Assembly: GCA_007922305.1 (NCBI GenBank)
Contig: ML677351.1
Location: 16,025,119-16,089,118, forward strand
From: Dermatemys mawii
Taxonomy: Eukaryota > Chordata > Testudines > Dermatemydidae
Direction of reading: 5' to 3'
DNA length: 64,000 nucleotides
Notes under the pieces: generated by a model
Told to the model about the DNA's origin: nothing
Database searches by the model: none
The model's input: only the letters and a program-made list of their open reading frames with translations
In this document: piece by piece, positions 48,065-60,520 of the stretch
Position numbering within the stretch: position 1 is the first letter of the stretch
Layout of the letters: each line of letters starts with the position of its first letter
Made by a program: the position numbers and the translations under genes

Positions 48065-48515
48065 TAGATTTGTTTCACAAGACTTATTTTCCATAAAACC
48101 ACGTTGACTGACATTATGTCCCTATCCTTTAATTCTTTATTAAGTCCAGTATTAACATTTCAATTATTTTCTTTAGGATCAATGTCAGGCTGACAGGTCT
48201 ATAGTAACCTGTGTGATCCTGCTTGCCCTTTTTGAATATTGACAAAACATTAACACTTTGTCTTCTGGAATTTCCTGGTATTGCAAGATTTATTAAAAAC
48301 TGACATAAGCAGGCAAGAGATTCTCTTGGACAACTCTTTTAGGATTCTTGGATGCAAATTATCAAGGCTTCTTGATTTAAAAATTTCTGTCCATAGGAGA
48401 TGAAATTTAATATTTAATGAACTAGAAAGTGCTTTATCATGCTCATGTGATACAATTACATCATCCTGCTTTTTCATTCCACTCCATTGATTAAACTCAT
48501 CTGTATCCATCATAA
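48065..48515 (-). mobile_element. CR1-type LINE RT-fingers fragment
   Basis: On the minus strand it reads FKSRSLDNLHPRILKELSKR, the degraded RT block normally KSPGPDGIHPRILKELA. SVFNKSCNTRKFQ follows (normally IFNKSLETGEVPEDWK) and then FVNIQKGQAGSHRLL-like remnants of IFKKGKRSDPGNYRPVSL, with stops. It is the region N-terminal to the catalytic palm. Confidence 0.75.
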
Positions 48516-51500
48516 TGAAGTCTGAAAGAGAGTTAGTTCATGATGATCTGAAGATATCCAGAATTTAAAGTACACTAGGTTCACTTTCACTACTGCCAAA
48601 CAGGGATGAACTGAAAATGCTAACTAAGCATTTAGAACCAATATTTTATGATGTGCTCTCTTCAAAGCTGTTTATTGTAGATATTCTAGACTACTAGATA
48701 TACAAAGTTGCATGCATATCTGCCGCTAAGAAGGTTCCAGTGCTGTCATTAGCACTAAGATTACTATATGGTGCTAGGACACTCTGGATCAGCTTAAGCT
48801 CTATAAAAATTATGATAGCTTGAGGCAGAAATAATCTTGTTCTTATTATTCATTTTATGGTCTTTTAAAGGGAAGCACTACTCCCAGACTAGTACACTTA
48901 CTTTTTTTCATTTCCCCTCATATTTTCCATAGTGACTTTAATGTAAACAAAAAGTATAGAGGGACAATCCAGAATGGCAATGCCCCCTGCCTACAAGACA
49001 AGTACAATGTTCACAACAGGCAGCACAACTTTCCTCATATTGTCTCAAGTCCTGACCTGGAAGTAACCCTTGTAGTAGCAAGCACATAGTTCAATTTCTA
49101 TACCCATTGACTCCATACACTCATTATTCCTGTTTGTGGTTTCAGCATGTGCAATTATGACAGTGTTGTATATGAGATACGTATTTATCCATTAGGAAAT
49201 TGATTTAAAAAAAACCTAACTTCCTTCAGCTGATAATGATTTTGGGTGACTACTAATCTGTCTCAGATTTCAAATACTGACCGAGAGCTGAAAGGCTCCA
49301 TTATCTATACTTTGAGCCATGCTAGTCAAATTTACTGGAGCAGGGAAAGGGAAATCAATCTCATCATTAAAATTTGACATCATTTTTATACTGCACACTT
49401 GTCCTATGCAGACAAAGGATACCGTTTCTTTTTAAAAATACTACGAAATAGACCAAGCTGGCACATTTCACAAGCTGGCAAAATGCATTGATACACAATA
49501 TCCAAAAAGGTATTTAACTTGCTCTTAAAGTTCACAGACATGCATGAAATATGCTATAAAATTCTGCAATCCCTGTCATTTTCTTTTGGAAATCAAAACT
49601 TTTGGTGAGAGAAAATAGTAAATATAACTTAATAGAGGGTAAGGCCCAGGGTGTTGGATGTCTTCTTCCAGCATAAGCTATTTTAAAACTATGTGGGATT
49701 GCTGAATAATTTGTGGAATGATCCTTTGTGACCCACATCTTATAGACATAAATATATTTCTGATAAAGTGACGTAGTTAGGATGCTACTTTCTGTATCTT
49801 CGAGAATTATTAAGAATTCTGCTCTCAGTTTGACAGCCAAACAACTAAGCAGCAATGAAGTATAAAATCTAGCCCTATTTATGCAGCTAGCTAATAGTTG
49901 GATATTGGTGGCTGATCAATGTGAGTCTGGACAAACATCTCACCCAAGATCCACCCAATGAGGTCTATGTTACAAGAATGCCTGTTTCAGGTTGATTCAG
50001 TCTGATTCACTGCTTGGGCACAGAAATGTGTGGACAACTATCTCATCTGCTCACAGACCATTTTAACAGTAGAAACTAGCTCCTAGGATGGTTGCAATTT
50101 ATTTTTGAACTCACCACTCCATTAAGATAAATGAGTAAGGTCACTCCTCTGTCAATACTATTGTTTCAGTGTGCCTTGCTACAGATAGAACAAGACACCG
50201 TGCATTGATTTACTGAGTGAAGGGTAAGAACCAAAGAGTCTAGGAACTATATTAAAAAAATTAAAGGTTTCATTCTGTTTTTTTTAAAAAACAAAAATAA
50301 CCCTTACCAATTCTGAATCTGTGGATTTACTTAGTCCTTTAATAGTATACTCCAGTTTTGCCATGATATTGAAAAACATCATTTCAGAGGACTATCTGAA
50401 AACAGTGCATTAAAGGCTCTTTTCATTACCATGGTGAGATAGAAAAATGAAATAAATTACTCTTTTTCTTCTTAAAGAATATTCCTTTGTGATTCTTCCA
50501 AACTTTTGATATTAATGTTGACCTATGTCTTCACCATTTGCAAATATGTATTGAAAGATAAGAGGTCAAAGACATCAAAGTTTAAAGTCAAACTCAAAAC
50601 TTAATGGAAATTAATCAGCCTTTTAAAAATTATGATTTACCAAACTCAATTTTCAAAATTAAAATTCTGAAATGTTGCCATATGAAAACTTGAGTACAGA
50701 AATGTCTTATTTTTTCTTTAGTGCTCTACAGCAGATCTTGAAACTTTCTTATAGGTGCTTAACATTTTGGTTTCCAAATTTAAGTAACTGTCATTTTAAT
50801 GCTAATCCTTTAGTGTGTTTATACAATGAATGACTTCCCCAGCGTATCCAGATTTTCCATTTAATTTCACTTTGAGTTAATGCAATATTTCTCAATTTTC
50901 ACTCTATTTTGAGAAAGTCTCCATTAAAACTAAACTTCATTGGATAACATTTTATTAAGCAAATGCTCTTATATGCGCATTTTGGATTTGGGGCCTATTT
51001 CAGTCATTTTCAATTCATGATTAATATCACATTGAGAATGATTTTTTAACGGTGTGACTTTTATAATATAATCATGATACTCAAAAGTTTTCACAAGTGA
51101 AGTGTAAAAGGAGAAAGTAATTATGGTGAAAATGTTAGGAAATCCCACAATATTGCACTCAGCAAATAACTGGATATTCCAACACCATTCATGACAGTTA
51201 TTAGCAATATACATTCTCTCTTTGAATAAAGCTACCAAAAGGCATTATAAAAACTTTCAAAATTTATTTTTTTAAAAGCAACCAATCCTGGAGGAATTCT
51301 CTTTTGGGATAATTTGTTTTACTTAACTGTTTTTTCCATAATTTTTGACCCTGTAATTTTTGACATTATTGCCAAATTAATTCCCATATCAATTAACGTA
51401 TATTAATCTAATTTGAATTATTTCCTACAAAAATCTTTATACTTAGTCCAAGTAATCAGGCTTTAAATTTTTCAAAATGACTACATACTTTGCTTTATTA

Positions 51501-53399
51501 ACTATATATCTTTGTATGCCTGGATAGGCCTTGTAATATAGTAGACTTTAGTATGCACTAGCAAGAAGGTAAGCTAAAAGACAAACAGTATTGTGCTGCC
51601 AGGGAAGATTTGTGTTTCCTATACAAAGGAGGATATGTATTCAGTGGTTTTTGTAAGGTATTACATTGTAAAAATCACAATACCTGAACTTTTTAAAAGT
51701 TTATTAAGAGTTAAAGGGTCATTATTTACTTAATCTCTAGGAATTTTAAAACATGTATTAAGTAGTTTCAGATACTATACCTGCCTCTGATTCCTCATGC
51801 AAATTTTTGCATTTTTATTACCACATTTTCCTCTGTCTAAAAATGTTATTTTCTCTTCTATTCTTGTGATAAAAATCCATTACAATTATTGTACTGAGGA
51901 CACTTGAAATTGATTATATACAAAGTGCCGTCAAATGCATTATTTTTAAAAAAATCATTTCCTGTAATCTTTTCCTACTGTGGCAATCTCAGGTATACCT
52001 TATAATGATAATGGTTACAAATATTTCAGATAAATAACATTTTAGGATGTGTCCCTTTAAAATTGTCCTTCAACTACTTGATTTTACGGCTACACTAAAA
52101 TTGTATCACATGAAGTTGAGTCATGACAAAATATCCAAAAACAGTTAAGGATTAAATATATCACACATGTCCTCCAGTATTTTGGCAGAAAAAAAGTACA
52201 TTAACGACGCAGTTAAGGAAATGCTCTATTTTACTCAGATGTTGGATGACATGCAATATCGTATGTTTCACCTTCAGCTATGTTTGTTTCCTTTCAATTT
52301 CTTTTACAAAATCTTAATGTTCCTTGAATACACAGTATATTTTCTATGGCTCTTTTTAAATAGAGTAATTACTGTGTAGAGTTATTTTTGGTACAGAGAC
52401 CACATTTTAGCATGGACTACCCAAGGGGTATAAAATATATTGTGTCAAGTAATACATAACTGGCATGTACCTGTGATAATATATTAAAAGAGCATTTGGG
52501 GCAACCAAGAATTGCCACATGTGCAAAATAAGGTTTAATACGTCATCTTGAGATCTTTATATGATTTCTTAATAAAAGGAGCAGTCATCTCAGTTTAGAT
52601 AGTCTGAGCTTCCAGAATTCTTTTTTGAGTGTGCTTTTTGAGTTAAATAAGAGGAAAGCACATCTTATAATTCAAATTTTAAATAAAATATGCTACCATT
52701 TGTGCTAACTTTCAGCCTAGATCAAGTTCTACTGTGCAGTTATGTACCTATGAAAACAGACATTGATCTAGAAAGACCGTTAGGATCTTAATTACATCAG
52801 GACTAAGATTCCTTTCTATAGTACATGCTCTGGTATTGCTATCAGGGCAACAAAAGTCCCTTTAATGTCACACCAATTTCATACACTTCTCTACTCACTG
52901 TATTTTAGGGGTCAGTCTTGGCACTTTTGAAATTCAGGAGAGTTTTTTTGTGGACTTCTATGGGTTTGTGATTGGTCCCTTACTGTAAAAGAAAATAGCT
53001 CTAATATTCCACCCCAAAACACACATACACCTCTCAAACACACACTATATACTTCCTTCCCAAACTTACTAAGTTTTAAAGAGTCATCTACTTGCCTTTG
53101 AGGGAGCTACTCGCCAAATAATTCACAGAGAACAAATGAAAAAGACAGGTATGTCTGTTTCCTATTATCTGTACCAGAAATAATCAACCCACCAAGAGAA
53201 ATCCCTACAGAGAAGACACTGGTGGTATTTTACAGAAATGGGCGGAATATTTCATCTATTTGCAGCCTCTACCCATTGGACTCACCTGAGCCAAAAGAAT
53301 GGTATGTAGGCACCATGTGAACTTAAAAGAAGAGCGGAGGTCTTCACAAGTTTCACTAAGGTTTTTAATCGGTGCCACATCCCTTGCCACCTGCGAGCA
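48516..53399. other. Intronic, nothing recognised
   Basis: The longest plain stretch of intron 1, strongly AT-rich, leading up to the CpG island. No repeat class or exon recognised. Conserved enhancers in this promoter-proximal part are possible but cannot be seen without alignment. Confidence 0.5.
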
Positions 53400-55010
53400 T
53401 TTCCTCCGAGAGCAGTGGACCAGGCACTCTCGGTGGGGCTGCAGGTCTCGCCCCCCCCACCCCGGAGTTGTTCCTCTTCTTGGGGCTTTAGAATCCGAAT
53501 ATCGCCCACCGGTCCCCTAAGCGGGGCAGCAAATTCGCCCTCTCAGAAGAGGGAGAGCAAAGTCCCCCAGCCCCGCACGCTAAGCATGTTGCTACCGCTA
53601 CTGCCACGGCTCCTGCCAGCTCCCCCGCGCCCGAGAGCCACGGCCCGGTGCCTCGAGGGAAGAAAAGTTGAGCTGAGCAAAGACACGCGGAGCGATGCCT
53701 CCCCACCCCGCCGCGCCTCTCTTTACCTTGGTTGCCGGAGACCTGACCGCAGCCCGCCGGGCCCGCCGTCAGCAAAGGGATGAACAGGCCAAATCTCCAG
53801 AGCAAACCTCGCGCTCCGCAACCCCCCATGGCTGGTGCCGGCGCCCCCAGGTCCAGGCGGGGCGGGCTTCAGGTCGTCTTCCCCCTCCAGGCCAGCGGGG
53901 AACGCTACTGCCCCCAACGCCGGAGGGCAGGGTCCGGTCGGCCAGGTGTCTCGGAGAGGGCTGCCGCCAGGTGCTGCAGAGGCCGAAGGAATTGCATCCG
54001 CTGGTGGGGTCCCGGGGCGGCCGAGGGAGGCGTAGCCACAGCGGCCGGGGGGGCAGAGGGCTGGAGCTGCCGTCCTGGCTGCGGGGGGCCGGGGCACTGG
54101 CCGGCGAAGGAGCGCGGCCGCTGGCGGGAGCCGGGCGAGCCCCGGGAACTTTGCCCAGGGGCGTGGGAGCTCGCCGCCGCCCGCCCCGTCAGCCCCGCAG
54201 CAGCTTCGGCACCAGCCCCCACAGCGGCGGCAGCCTCCTGCGCGGGAGCAGCCCCATCCCGCCCCCGCGCCGCCCGGCCCCCTCCCCACGACAGCCGCCG
54301 CCGAGGAGGTTCAGCCTCCCCCCGGCCAGGAGGGAGCTCGCTTTCGGCCGAGCCTCCCCACGAGCCCCCTCCCGGGCCGAGGCGGGAGGCCGCTGAAGGA
54401 AGCTGGAGAGCTCCCCGGGCCGCCTCGCACCTCGGCAAAACTTGCAGCGCTCAGGAGCCCCGGAGCCCGGCCCCCGGGCGGTCGCTTTCCCTCTCTGTGG
54501 CGGGGCGCGGGCAGCAGAGTCCGGCTGTGCTTGGTGCTCTGGCGGCGGCGGCTCTCTCCCGGGCTGCCTTCAGCTCGGCTGCAGCCTCGGGTGCTGCCGC
54601 CGCTGCTCTCTGTAGCCTCCGGAAGGATCAGCCCTCATTAGCGCCCGCGGGATGGCTCCGAGCGGGCGTCGGACGTGCAGAGCCGGGGGGTCTCCCTGGG
54701 CAGGCGGGCGCTGCAAGCGGCGGGCATTGCTCGCTGCAGACCACCCCGCCCCCCGAAAGAAACAGAGCGCAATAATGCGGCGGGTCCCTACATGTGGGCA
54801 CGGCGTGGCAGGTGGACGGGGGAAGGGGGGCGGTGAAAAGCAAGGAAGAGCTCGGACTCTCGCTGGCCCCTCCTCAGCTGCTCTCCCGAGCAGAGGTGAT
54901 ACCGAGTGCGTGTGTGTGCGCGCGTGCAGCAAGCGGCGAAGAGCTCGCCTAGCCTGAAAGCTGCTAGCAGCCCGCAGGTCATATGCAGCCTGTTCAGCAC
55001 TAGAGGGGGT
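53400..55010 (-). promoter_or_regulatory. EPHA6: CpG island with EPHA6 promoter and 5' UTR
   Basis: About 1.6 kb of very GC- and CpG-rich sequence in an otherwise AT-rich window. It ends abruptly near 55010 on one side and fades near 53400 on the other. It encloses EPHA6 exon 1, so the 5' UTR and start site should lie at about 53830-55000 on the minus strand. GC boxes of the GGGGCGGG/CCCCGCCC type are visible near 53857, 54258, 54747 and 55047. I see no convincing TATA box, which is normal for a CpG-island promoter. The exact transcription start cannot be placed from sequence. Long Pro/Ala/Arg-rich open frames on both strands are what high GC content produces and are not called as genes. A divergent transcript on the plus strand is possible but unsupported. 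Confidence 0.8.
53727..53829 (-). CDS. EPHA6: EPHA6 coding exon 1 (signal peptide)
   Basis: First coding exon of an Eph receptor tyrosine kinase, a membrane receptor for GPI-anchored ephrin-A ligands that acts in contact-dependent neuronal guidance. The exon encodes 34 residues plus one base, beginning MGGCGARGLLWRFGLFIPLL and ending in QVSGNQ. This matches the human EPHA6 start as I remember it (MGGC...FGFFLPLLTA...VSNNQ). A hydrophobic core at residues 9-22 followed by small residues fits a cleaved signal peptide. The ATG is in a strong Kozak context (gccATGG). An in-frame TAG 76-78 nt upstream (53905-53907) blocks any N-terminal extension in this exon. The exon ends at CAAG|GTAAAG, a good donor in phase 1, which matches the start of exon 2 at 15786. 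It sits inside a CpG island. The minus-strand reading frame continuing to 53488 past the donor is intron read-through. Confidence 0.9.
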
Positions 55011-58000
55011 TAGTTGACAAGACAAAAAAAATCCCTCCGCTTTGCTGGGGGGCGGGAGTGTTGTGGCTGAACATTAAAATATCTGAAGAGGAGAGATGCA
55101 CTTATACTAAACTTAACTCATTTTTAAAGGCGTACTCGTCGACCTTGCAGCGTGTTGTGCAATTTGGTTGCGCTTTTTAACCGCCTCGCTCTTTTCTTAA
55201 AGAATTTGACTTCCTTGGAGCAATTTGTTCCCATTTTCATCAGAATAATAATAATGGGAAGACAGGGTGTGTGCGCTTCTATATCTGGGAGAGGAGGAAT
55301 AATTTTACATAAGGGTTTTTTACTAATGACTGTGAAACAAAATAAAAAGAATCTATTGTCAGCTGGACAACAATTTACCAACTATGGTGTTATCAAGCAT
55401 TTTAGGAAAACTATACTTACTATTTACTAGTTATAAGGCCTTTTAAATTTAAAAAAAGCCTCTCAGTTCACACAACACACCCCAGCTGTAAATATTTTTG
55501 GCATATAGGTCTGAAGAAACATAATCGTGGATTTTTTCTAATTCAGTTAGCTACTCTCTCTGTGTATCCTCCTCACAGCAAGAAAAAAAAGATGTTACTT
55601 TGTCCTTTGTAGAAGTATGAAGCATAAGTAATTTGGGGGAATGTGTATATATTGATCAGATTTACATGGTCCACCTCAGCATTTAATACAATATATTCTT
55701 GTGCATGACAAGACGCATCACCTTAACTTTTGTTTTGAGGTGGAATCAACATTTTAACTAATGCACTTAAAAATAAGCCTTTTATATACTGGGTCACTCA
55801 CCCGTTATTTGTTTTGCCATTAATCCATGGTTGGCACTGTTTAAAGGAAATATTTGAGTTCCTGAATTTGTAGAGTTTGAGAAAAATATATAAAAATTCA
55901 GGGATCCATATTTTCAAATGTGGGAGCCTAAAATTAGGTGCCCAAACCCATACTTATACACTAAATAAAATTAATCTAATTTTCAAAGATGCTGAGCAAC
56001 TACTAATCCCATTTAAATCATTGGGGAGGTCAGGTAGAGGTGAACAGCATGGCAGAAAATCCAGCAATTTTTACTTAGATATCTAAGCATGATTAAGAAT
56101 ATACAGCATTTCATGGAAACATGACTGTTTTGTAATACAGAAATTTAAAATACGAATTAAATTTATAATCAGTCATCTTACTAAGGTTTTCTTTAAAATA
56201 GCTATTTATAGGAATTTCTTGTCTTTCTTATACTGTGAATGAACTAAAATACATTTCCAAGTCTTTTAAGCAACACTTGAGATACATATTAATCCTAAAC
56301 TAAGTTTATATTTCACATCATTAGCTTAGGTAACAACCTATTATGAAGTACAAAAATTAGGTAAATAGAGCTAGTGTCTTGCTCTAGTTTCATTTTGGAG
56401 GCATGAGGAGAAAGTTAGATTCCATTTTTAGAATTTAATCTGCCATATGAAAACCATAATTAAAATACCTTTATAATGACATTACTATTATTATAAGGAA
56501 ACCAATGAAACAAAGAAATAGTAATATTGAATAAAAATTTAGTTGCATTCTTTCAGGAGAATTCAGATCTCTCATATTTCAAAAAATATTGGTTTTTGTT
56601 CTTGTTTCAACAAGATGCCTTACAACCAAATTATCACAGAAAGCACTTAATTCACAAAAAATAAAAAGGTGCCGCCAGATTAAGGTGCGTCATTTAGCCT
56701 CATTCCTATCCATGAGAGTTGTCTGTTAGTGGCCTATAAATACATTTTAAAATACTGTAATATAGTGGCTAATTAAAATATATTTGAAAATTATAAAGCA
56801 GCAATACAAATATTGTGATTAAGGTGGGCTTCCATCCCTCACATTTACGGTTACTACATGCAGATTTTGGCTGTTGAAATTAGATTTTTCCTCAAACAGC
56901 ATTACCTGCACACCACATATGTATATATATGAAAATAAAATACACGCTGTTGTATGCCTTCTTCAGAAGGGGCTGTATGACTTAAAAGGAAGTTGCTTAC
57001 TGTACATCAACTATCTTACTTGAAGAATAAATCCAAATTAAATTAAAAACATGAAAAAAATCTGGTTTACAACCTTTTTATTTTTACATGTCAAATCAGA
57101 TTGTAGTTAAATAATATGAAAAGGAGTCAATAAAGGATATGATAATATCACTGCAAAAATCTTTGTATGTTTTCTTAAACATGTGAAGTGCAATCTGACC
57201 TCCAGGTAACCTTGAATTCTACAAGCTACAGGGAACAGTTATGTAAGAGAACAGCTAAAAGGGGTAACAGTTTATCTTAAGTGTCCATTAACTAATGCCT
57301 AGCTAGATGCTGAATTTCTGCAAAACTACTATTTAGGCAAACCTAATGTTCATGTAAATGCTACAGGAAATTTTCTATTGCCATGAATTTCAAATGCATT
57401 CTTAATCAGATGCTTTGTTTTATTTAAACACAAACACGGCAAGCATAAAAAAATATGGAAATACAAACACTCTAGGCATAAATATACTGGGTCCCTATAA
57501 TTTGCCTAGTTAGAGATTTCTGAAAAGTAATTCAGCAACTATCTGAAATAGTGTGCATTGTGTTCATTATTTTTAGTCCAATCTGTATGGAACAGGTGGG
57601 ACATTAAAATTTACAAAACAGCAATAAAACAGGAGATGGGGAATAGAACTTTGGAGCCACCTCAAAATGGAAACAAAGATTCGTAATGAGCATATTCTTA
57701 ATGAATCAAGGAAGTTGCATCCCTTTAAGCCAGTGCTGAATTTGGCCCATCAATTCAACAGAAAACATGCTGTTTGATTTTTTCCTATATTTTTTGATTA
57801 TGTGATACACTCTGCAAAAAAACTGAATTTTTCCCCTCTGATTGGTGCACTGCAAAAACAAACATTTAGCTAAGATAATATCAAATTAAATTTCATGAAC
57901 AATATAATAAAAGGTAAACAGACTTAGCCTTGTCTTTAGTAAAAAAACTCTATAGAATATATCTTACATTTTGTTCATGACAATAAACTGTAGTGAGAAT

Positions 58001-59546
58001 TAACAGATATAGTTACAATATTTTATTATTTTCTCCATATATTTTTATATACAGAACTTGTTAAAAATAAAATAAAATCTTGACTAAAAAGTTGGTGTCT
58101 TGAGGATAGATCTACTGTAGTGAAAGACAATTGTCTTTGGGGAGTTGATGGAATTTAGCATTTTAAAAAATACTGTCATATTTGAGTCAAAAGTTTGAAT
58201 AATTATACAGGATTAAAAACCAGACCAAAGTAGCAAATAAATAATGAATGCGGAGTATATAACCTGAACAGAAAAATTGAAATATAGCTTTAAATCTAAT
58301 ATATTGATTCAAAAAAATTGTCTGTGCTATTAACATTCTTAATTAAGTAAGTATACTGTTGATTTGTTAGCTCCAGAATAGGTCACAGGTTCAAGATTCT
58401 AAAATTACACTTTTCCATACAAATGAATTTTCCGTGAGTTCTGTTGTTGTATAGAATTGTTGCTTCAGTGAGCAGTGCTGTTAGTTTAACACAGCCCTTA
58501 CCTTTTAGCAAATTTAATAGTAAACAGTTACTAATATAGGACAAATAGTTTTCTTCCATTACTGCCATACTCTAACTCTTTTTAACCGTGTAAAATATTG
58601 CTGCTGTATGTGTAAACATGTAATCAGCACAGCAGGTGTTTCTTTTATTCAGTACTTGCAGGTTTTAGTAGTTTTCTAAGTTCACAAAACCCCAAACAGC
58701 AGAAAATTTTTAAAAATTTAAAGGTGAACAAACAAATACCACATTTTCCAAAAAAGACAACTTGGTAAATCAAGATAAGATTTTTTTTTAAGTACTCTAC
58801 TACAAAAGTAGATAAAAATACTAAGCTTGGACAGAATAATGTTCAAATTCAAAATAGCTGGAAAATAAAGACTACAATTCATAGTTTACTATGTTACAGA
58901 AGAAAGTGTAGTAGGAAACAATTACTGTGTATACCATTACAAGGAAAGTTGCTGAAAGTCATGTTTGCTCATTTTTTAAGATATGTAGCTAGGCTACTTA
59001 TTTCATTACAGTTGACTTGTATATATCATGGACTTATTTTGATCACACTAATTCTAGTGCTATGCATTGTGTAAGAATATGTAAATTTCATTAAGTGACA
59101 ATGAGCCAATTGTATTGAACAATTTTTGGGGCAATTATTGGTAAAATGTGAGGTATGGTAGCTTAACACAATCTTGTTACAGGGACACTCTGTAGCGTGG
59201 AGTTGCCTCAAATTATTTTTACAGTAACTACTGAGTCACCAGGGTTAAGTGGAATATTATATTCCTTTCCCACTTTACACATAGCATAAAATGTTATGTT
59301 AATTAGGGTACTGGAGAGTATGCATGTGGACTGTTATTTCTATAATGTTATGCTATTTTATACAATGTTGACTATATTGTTTTAACTCTAGAAATCAGTC
59401 TTGAAAACCATGTACCTTTTAATATGGCAATGTATATAAATAACAGATAATTTATTCAACATGTTTCTCACTTGCACTTTTCTCAGACATTATCTAGTCA
59501 TCAGGATTTATAGGCAAGCCAAAGAATACATTTCATAGGTACATGC
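55011..59546. other. Upstream flank of EPHA6, no gene
   Basis: AT-rich sequence beyond the CpG island. About 55905-56045 ('ttttcaaatgtgggagcctaaaattaggtgcccaaac...attttcaaagatgctgagcaactactaatccc') is a copy of the old palindromic repeat family also seen near 41170. The rest shows nothing recognisable. Confidence 0.5.
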
Positions 59547-59675
59547 CAGAGAGACAAGGTGGGTGAGGTAATACCTTTTATTAGATCTTTTATTGCGTAA
59601 CCTTGAAAGCTTGTCTCTTTCACCAACAAAAGTTGGTCCAGTAATAGATATTATCTCACCTACCTTGTTTCTCTA
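59547..59675 (+). mobile_element. Penelope-like terminal fragment with hammerhead 3' half
   Basis: Inverted ends: GAGACAAGGTGGGTGAGGTA on the left and, as reverse complement, GAAACAAGGTAGGTGAGATA on the right. Between them, CTTGAAAGCTTGTCTCTTTC carries GAAA, a short GC-TTGT hairpin and CTC, followed by 'accaacaaaagttggtccagtaatag'. In full-length turtle copies this GAAAGC segment follows a CTGAAGA half, which is missing here. Known family features come from memory. Confidence 0.55.
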
Positions 59676-59754
59676 ATATCCTGGGAACAGCACAGATACA
59701 ACAACACTGCATAGAACAAGGGTACATGCTGAAGGAGTGCATGAATGAATAGCA

Positions 59755-60520
59755 TTGCATGCCGGTAATGGGGCGCAACTCACCACTGCAATACTACCTG
59801 CTGGCTGTCCTGGGAATTAGCTCAGGGATTGCCAGTATGCCTTTCGCAGGTGGTGTCTCACCCATTGTCTTGTATGTCTCCAACTCCAAGACCTGTATTG
59901 CTTCCTGGATTGCATCATCCTCTTCTGGACACTTCCCTCTGGTGATGTCCCAGTTAGTCCTTTCCCCTGTTCCAGGGGATCAACAGCCCTTAGTCCAACC
60001 ACTTGCTTCTGTGACAAACTGCAGTCCCAATTCTAGCTGCTCTTCTCAGTGGCAAACTGCAGTCCATTCACCAGCCACTCCCCTCAGTGGCAAGTTGGGA
60101 GGACCCTGGGTCCCAACTCAGGGACCCTACAGCTGGCAGCCAAATGCTGCCCCTCCTCCAACTCTGCCATCTCCTTTCCTGGGCCACTTCTGTACAGCCC
60201 CAGCACCTTCTCCACCCTTGTACCAGGGCCGCAGTCTAGCAGCCCTCCGCCTGGAGCTTTCTTCTACTCTACTGACCCTGCCCAGCACTGCCCTGTCCAT
60301 GGCGCTCCAGCCTTCAGGGAGCGACTGCCTCCCCCTCTGCTCAGCATCCCCTTCTTTTACGGGACAGCCTAACCCTGATTGGCTGTTCCAATAAAGTTGC
60401 TCCTGATTGTCTGGTACTATAAGCCTTTTGCTCTTTATTGGCAGCCTCCCACACGACCTCCCAAGGGTTGCTTTAACCCCTTACATGCCACTGAGGGGCA
60501 GCTGTCCCATCACACCACCC
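59755..60520 (+). mobile_element. LTR-like relic
   Basis: C-rich block unlike its AT-rich flanks, starting near TGCCGGTAATGGGGCGCAAC and ending CTGTCCCATCACA. It contains CAATAAAG at about 60389, consistent with an LTR polyadenylation signal. Phrases such as 'caactcagggaccctacagctggcagccaaatgctgcc' and 'cctgggccacttc' recall turtle LTRs; the latter also occurs in the solo LTR at 3754. The 211-codon Pro/Ser-rich frame inside it is not a gene. Confidence 0.5.

Larger units (their letters stand above)
15787..53726 (-). other. EPHA6: EPHA6 intron 1
   Basis: 37,940-nt phase-1 intron between the two EPHA6 coding exons, with donor GTAAAG next to 53727 and acceptor TTTCTAG next to 15786. It is mostly AT-rich unique sequence carrying the Harbinger, CR1, MIR, LTR and Penelope-like insertions listed separately. 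No further EPHA6 coding exon was recognised in it. Confidence 0.85.

Noticed and set aside
53905..54438. 177-codon minus-strand frame upstream of and in the same phase as the EPHA6 start
   Set aside because: It ends at TAG 53905-53907 before the EPHA6 ATG, so it cannot be an N-terminal extension. Composition-driven and low complexity.
53780..54775. 331-codon Pro/Ala/Gly-rich open frame on the + strand
   Set aside because: It lies over EPHA6 exon 1 and its promoter, on the opposite strand, in a CpG island where stops are rare by composition. It has no domain and overlaps other long frames in every phase.
54570..55025. 151-codon minus-strand frame at the edge of the CpG island
   Set aside because: No recognisable domain and a typical CpG-island artefact. 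An upstream ORF in the 5' UTR is possible but unsupported.
59759..60394. 211-codon Ser/Pro-rich + frame
   Set aside because: It is the translation of a C-rich LTR-like repeat, with no retroviral or cellular domain.
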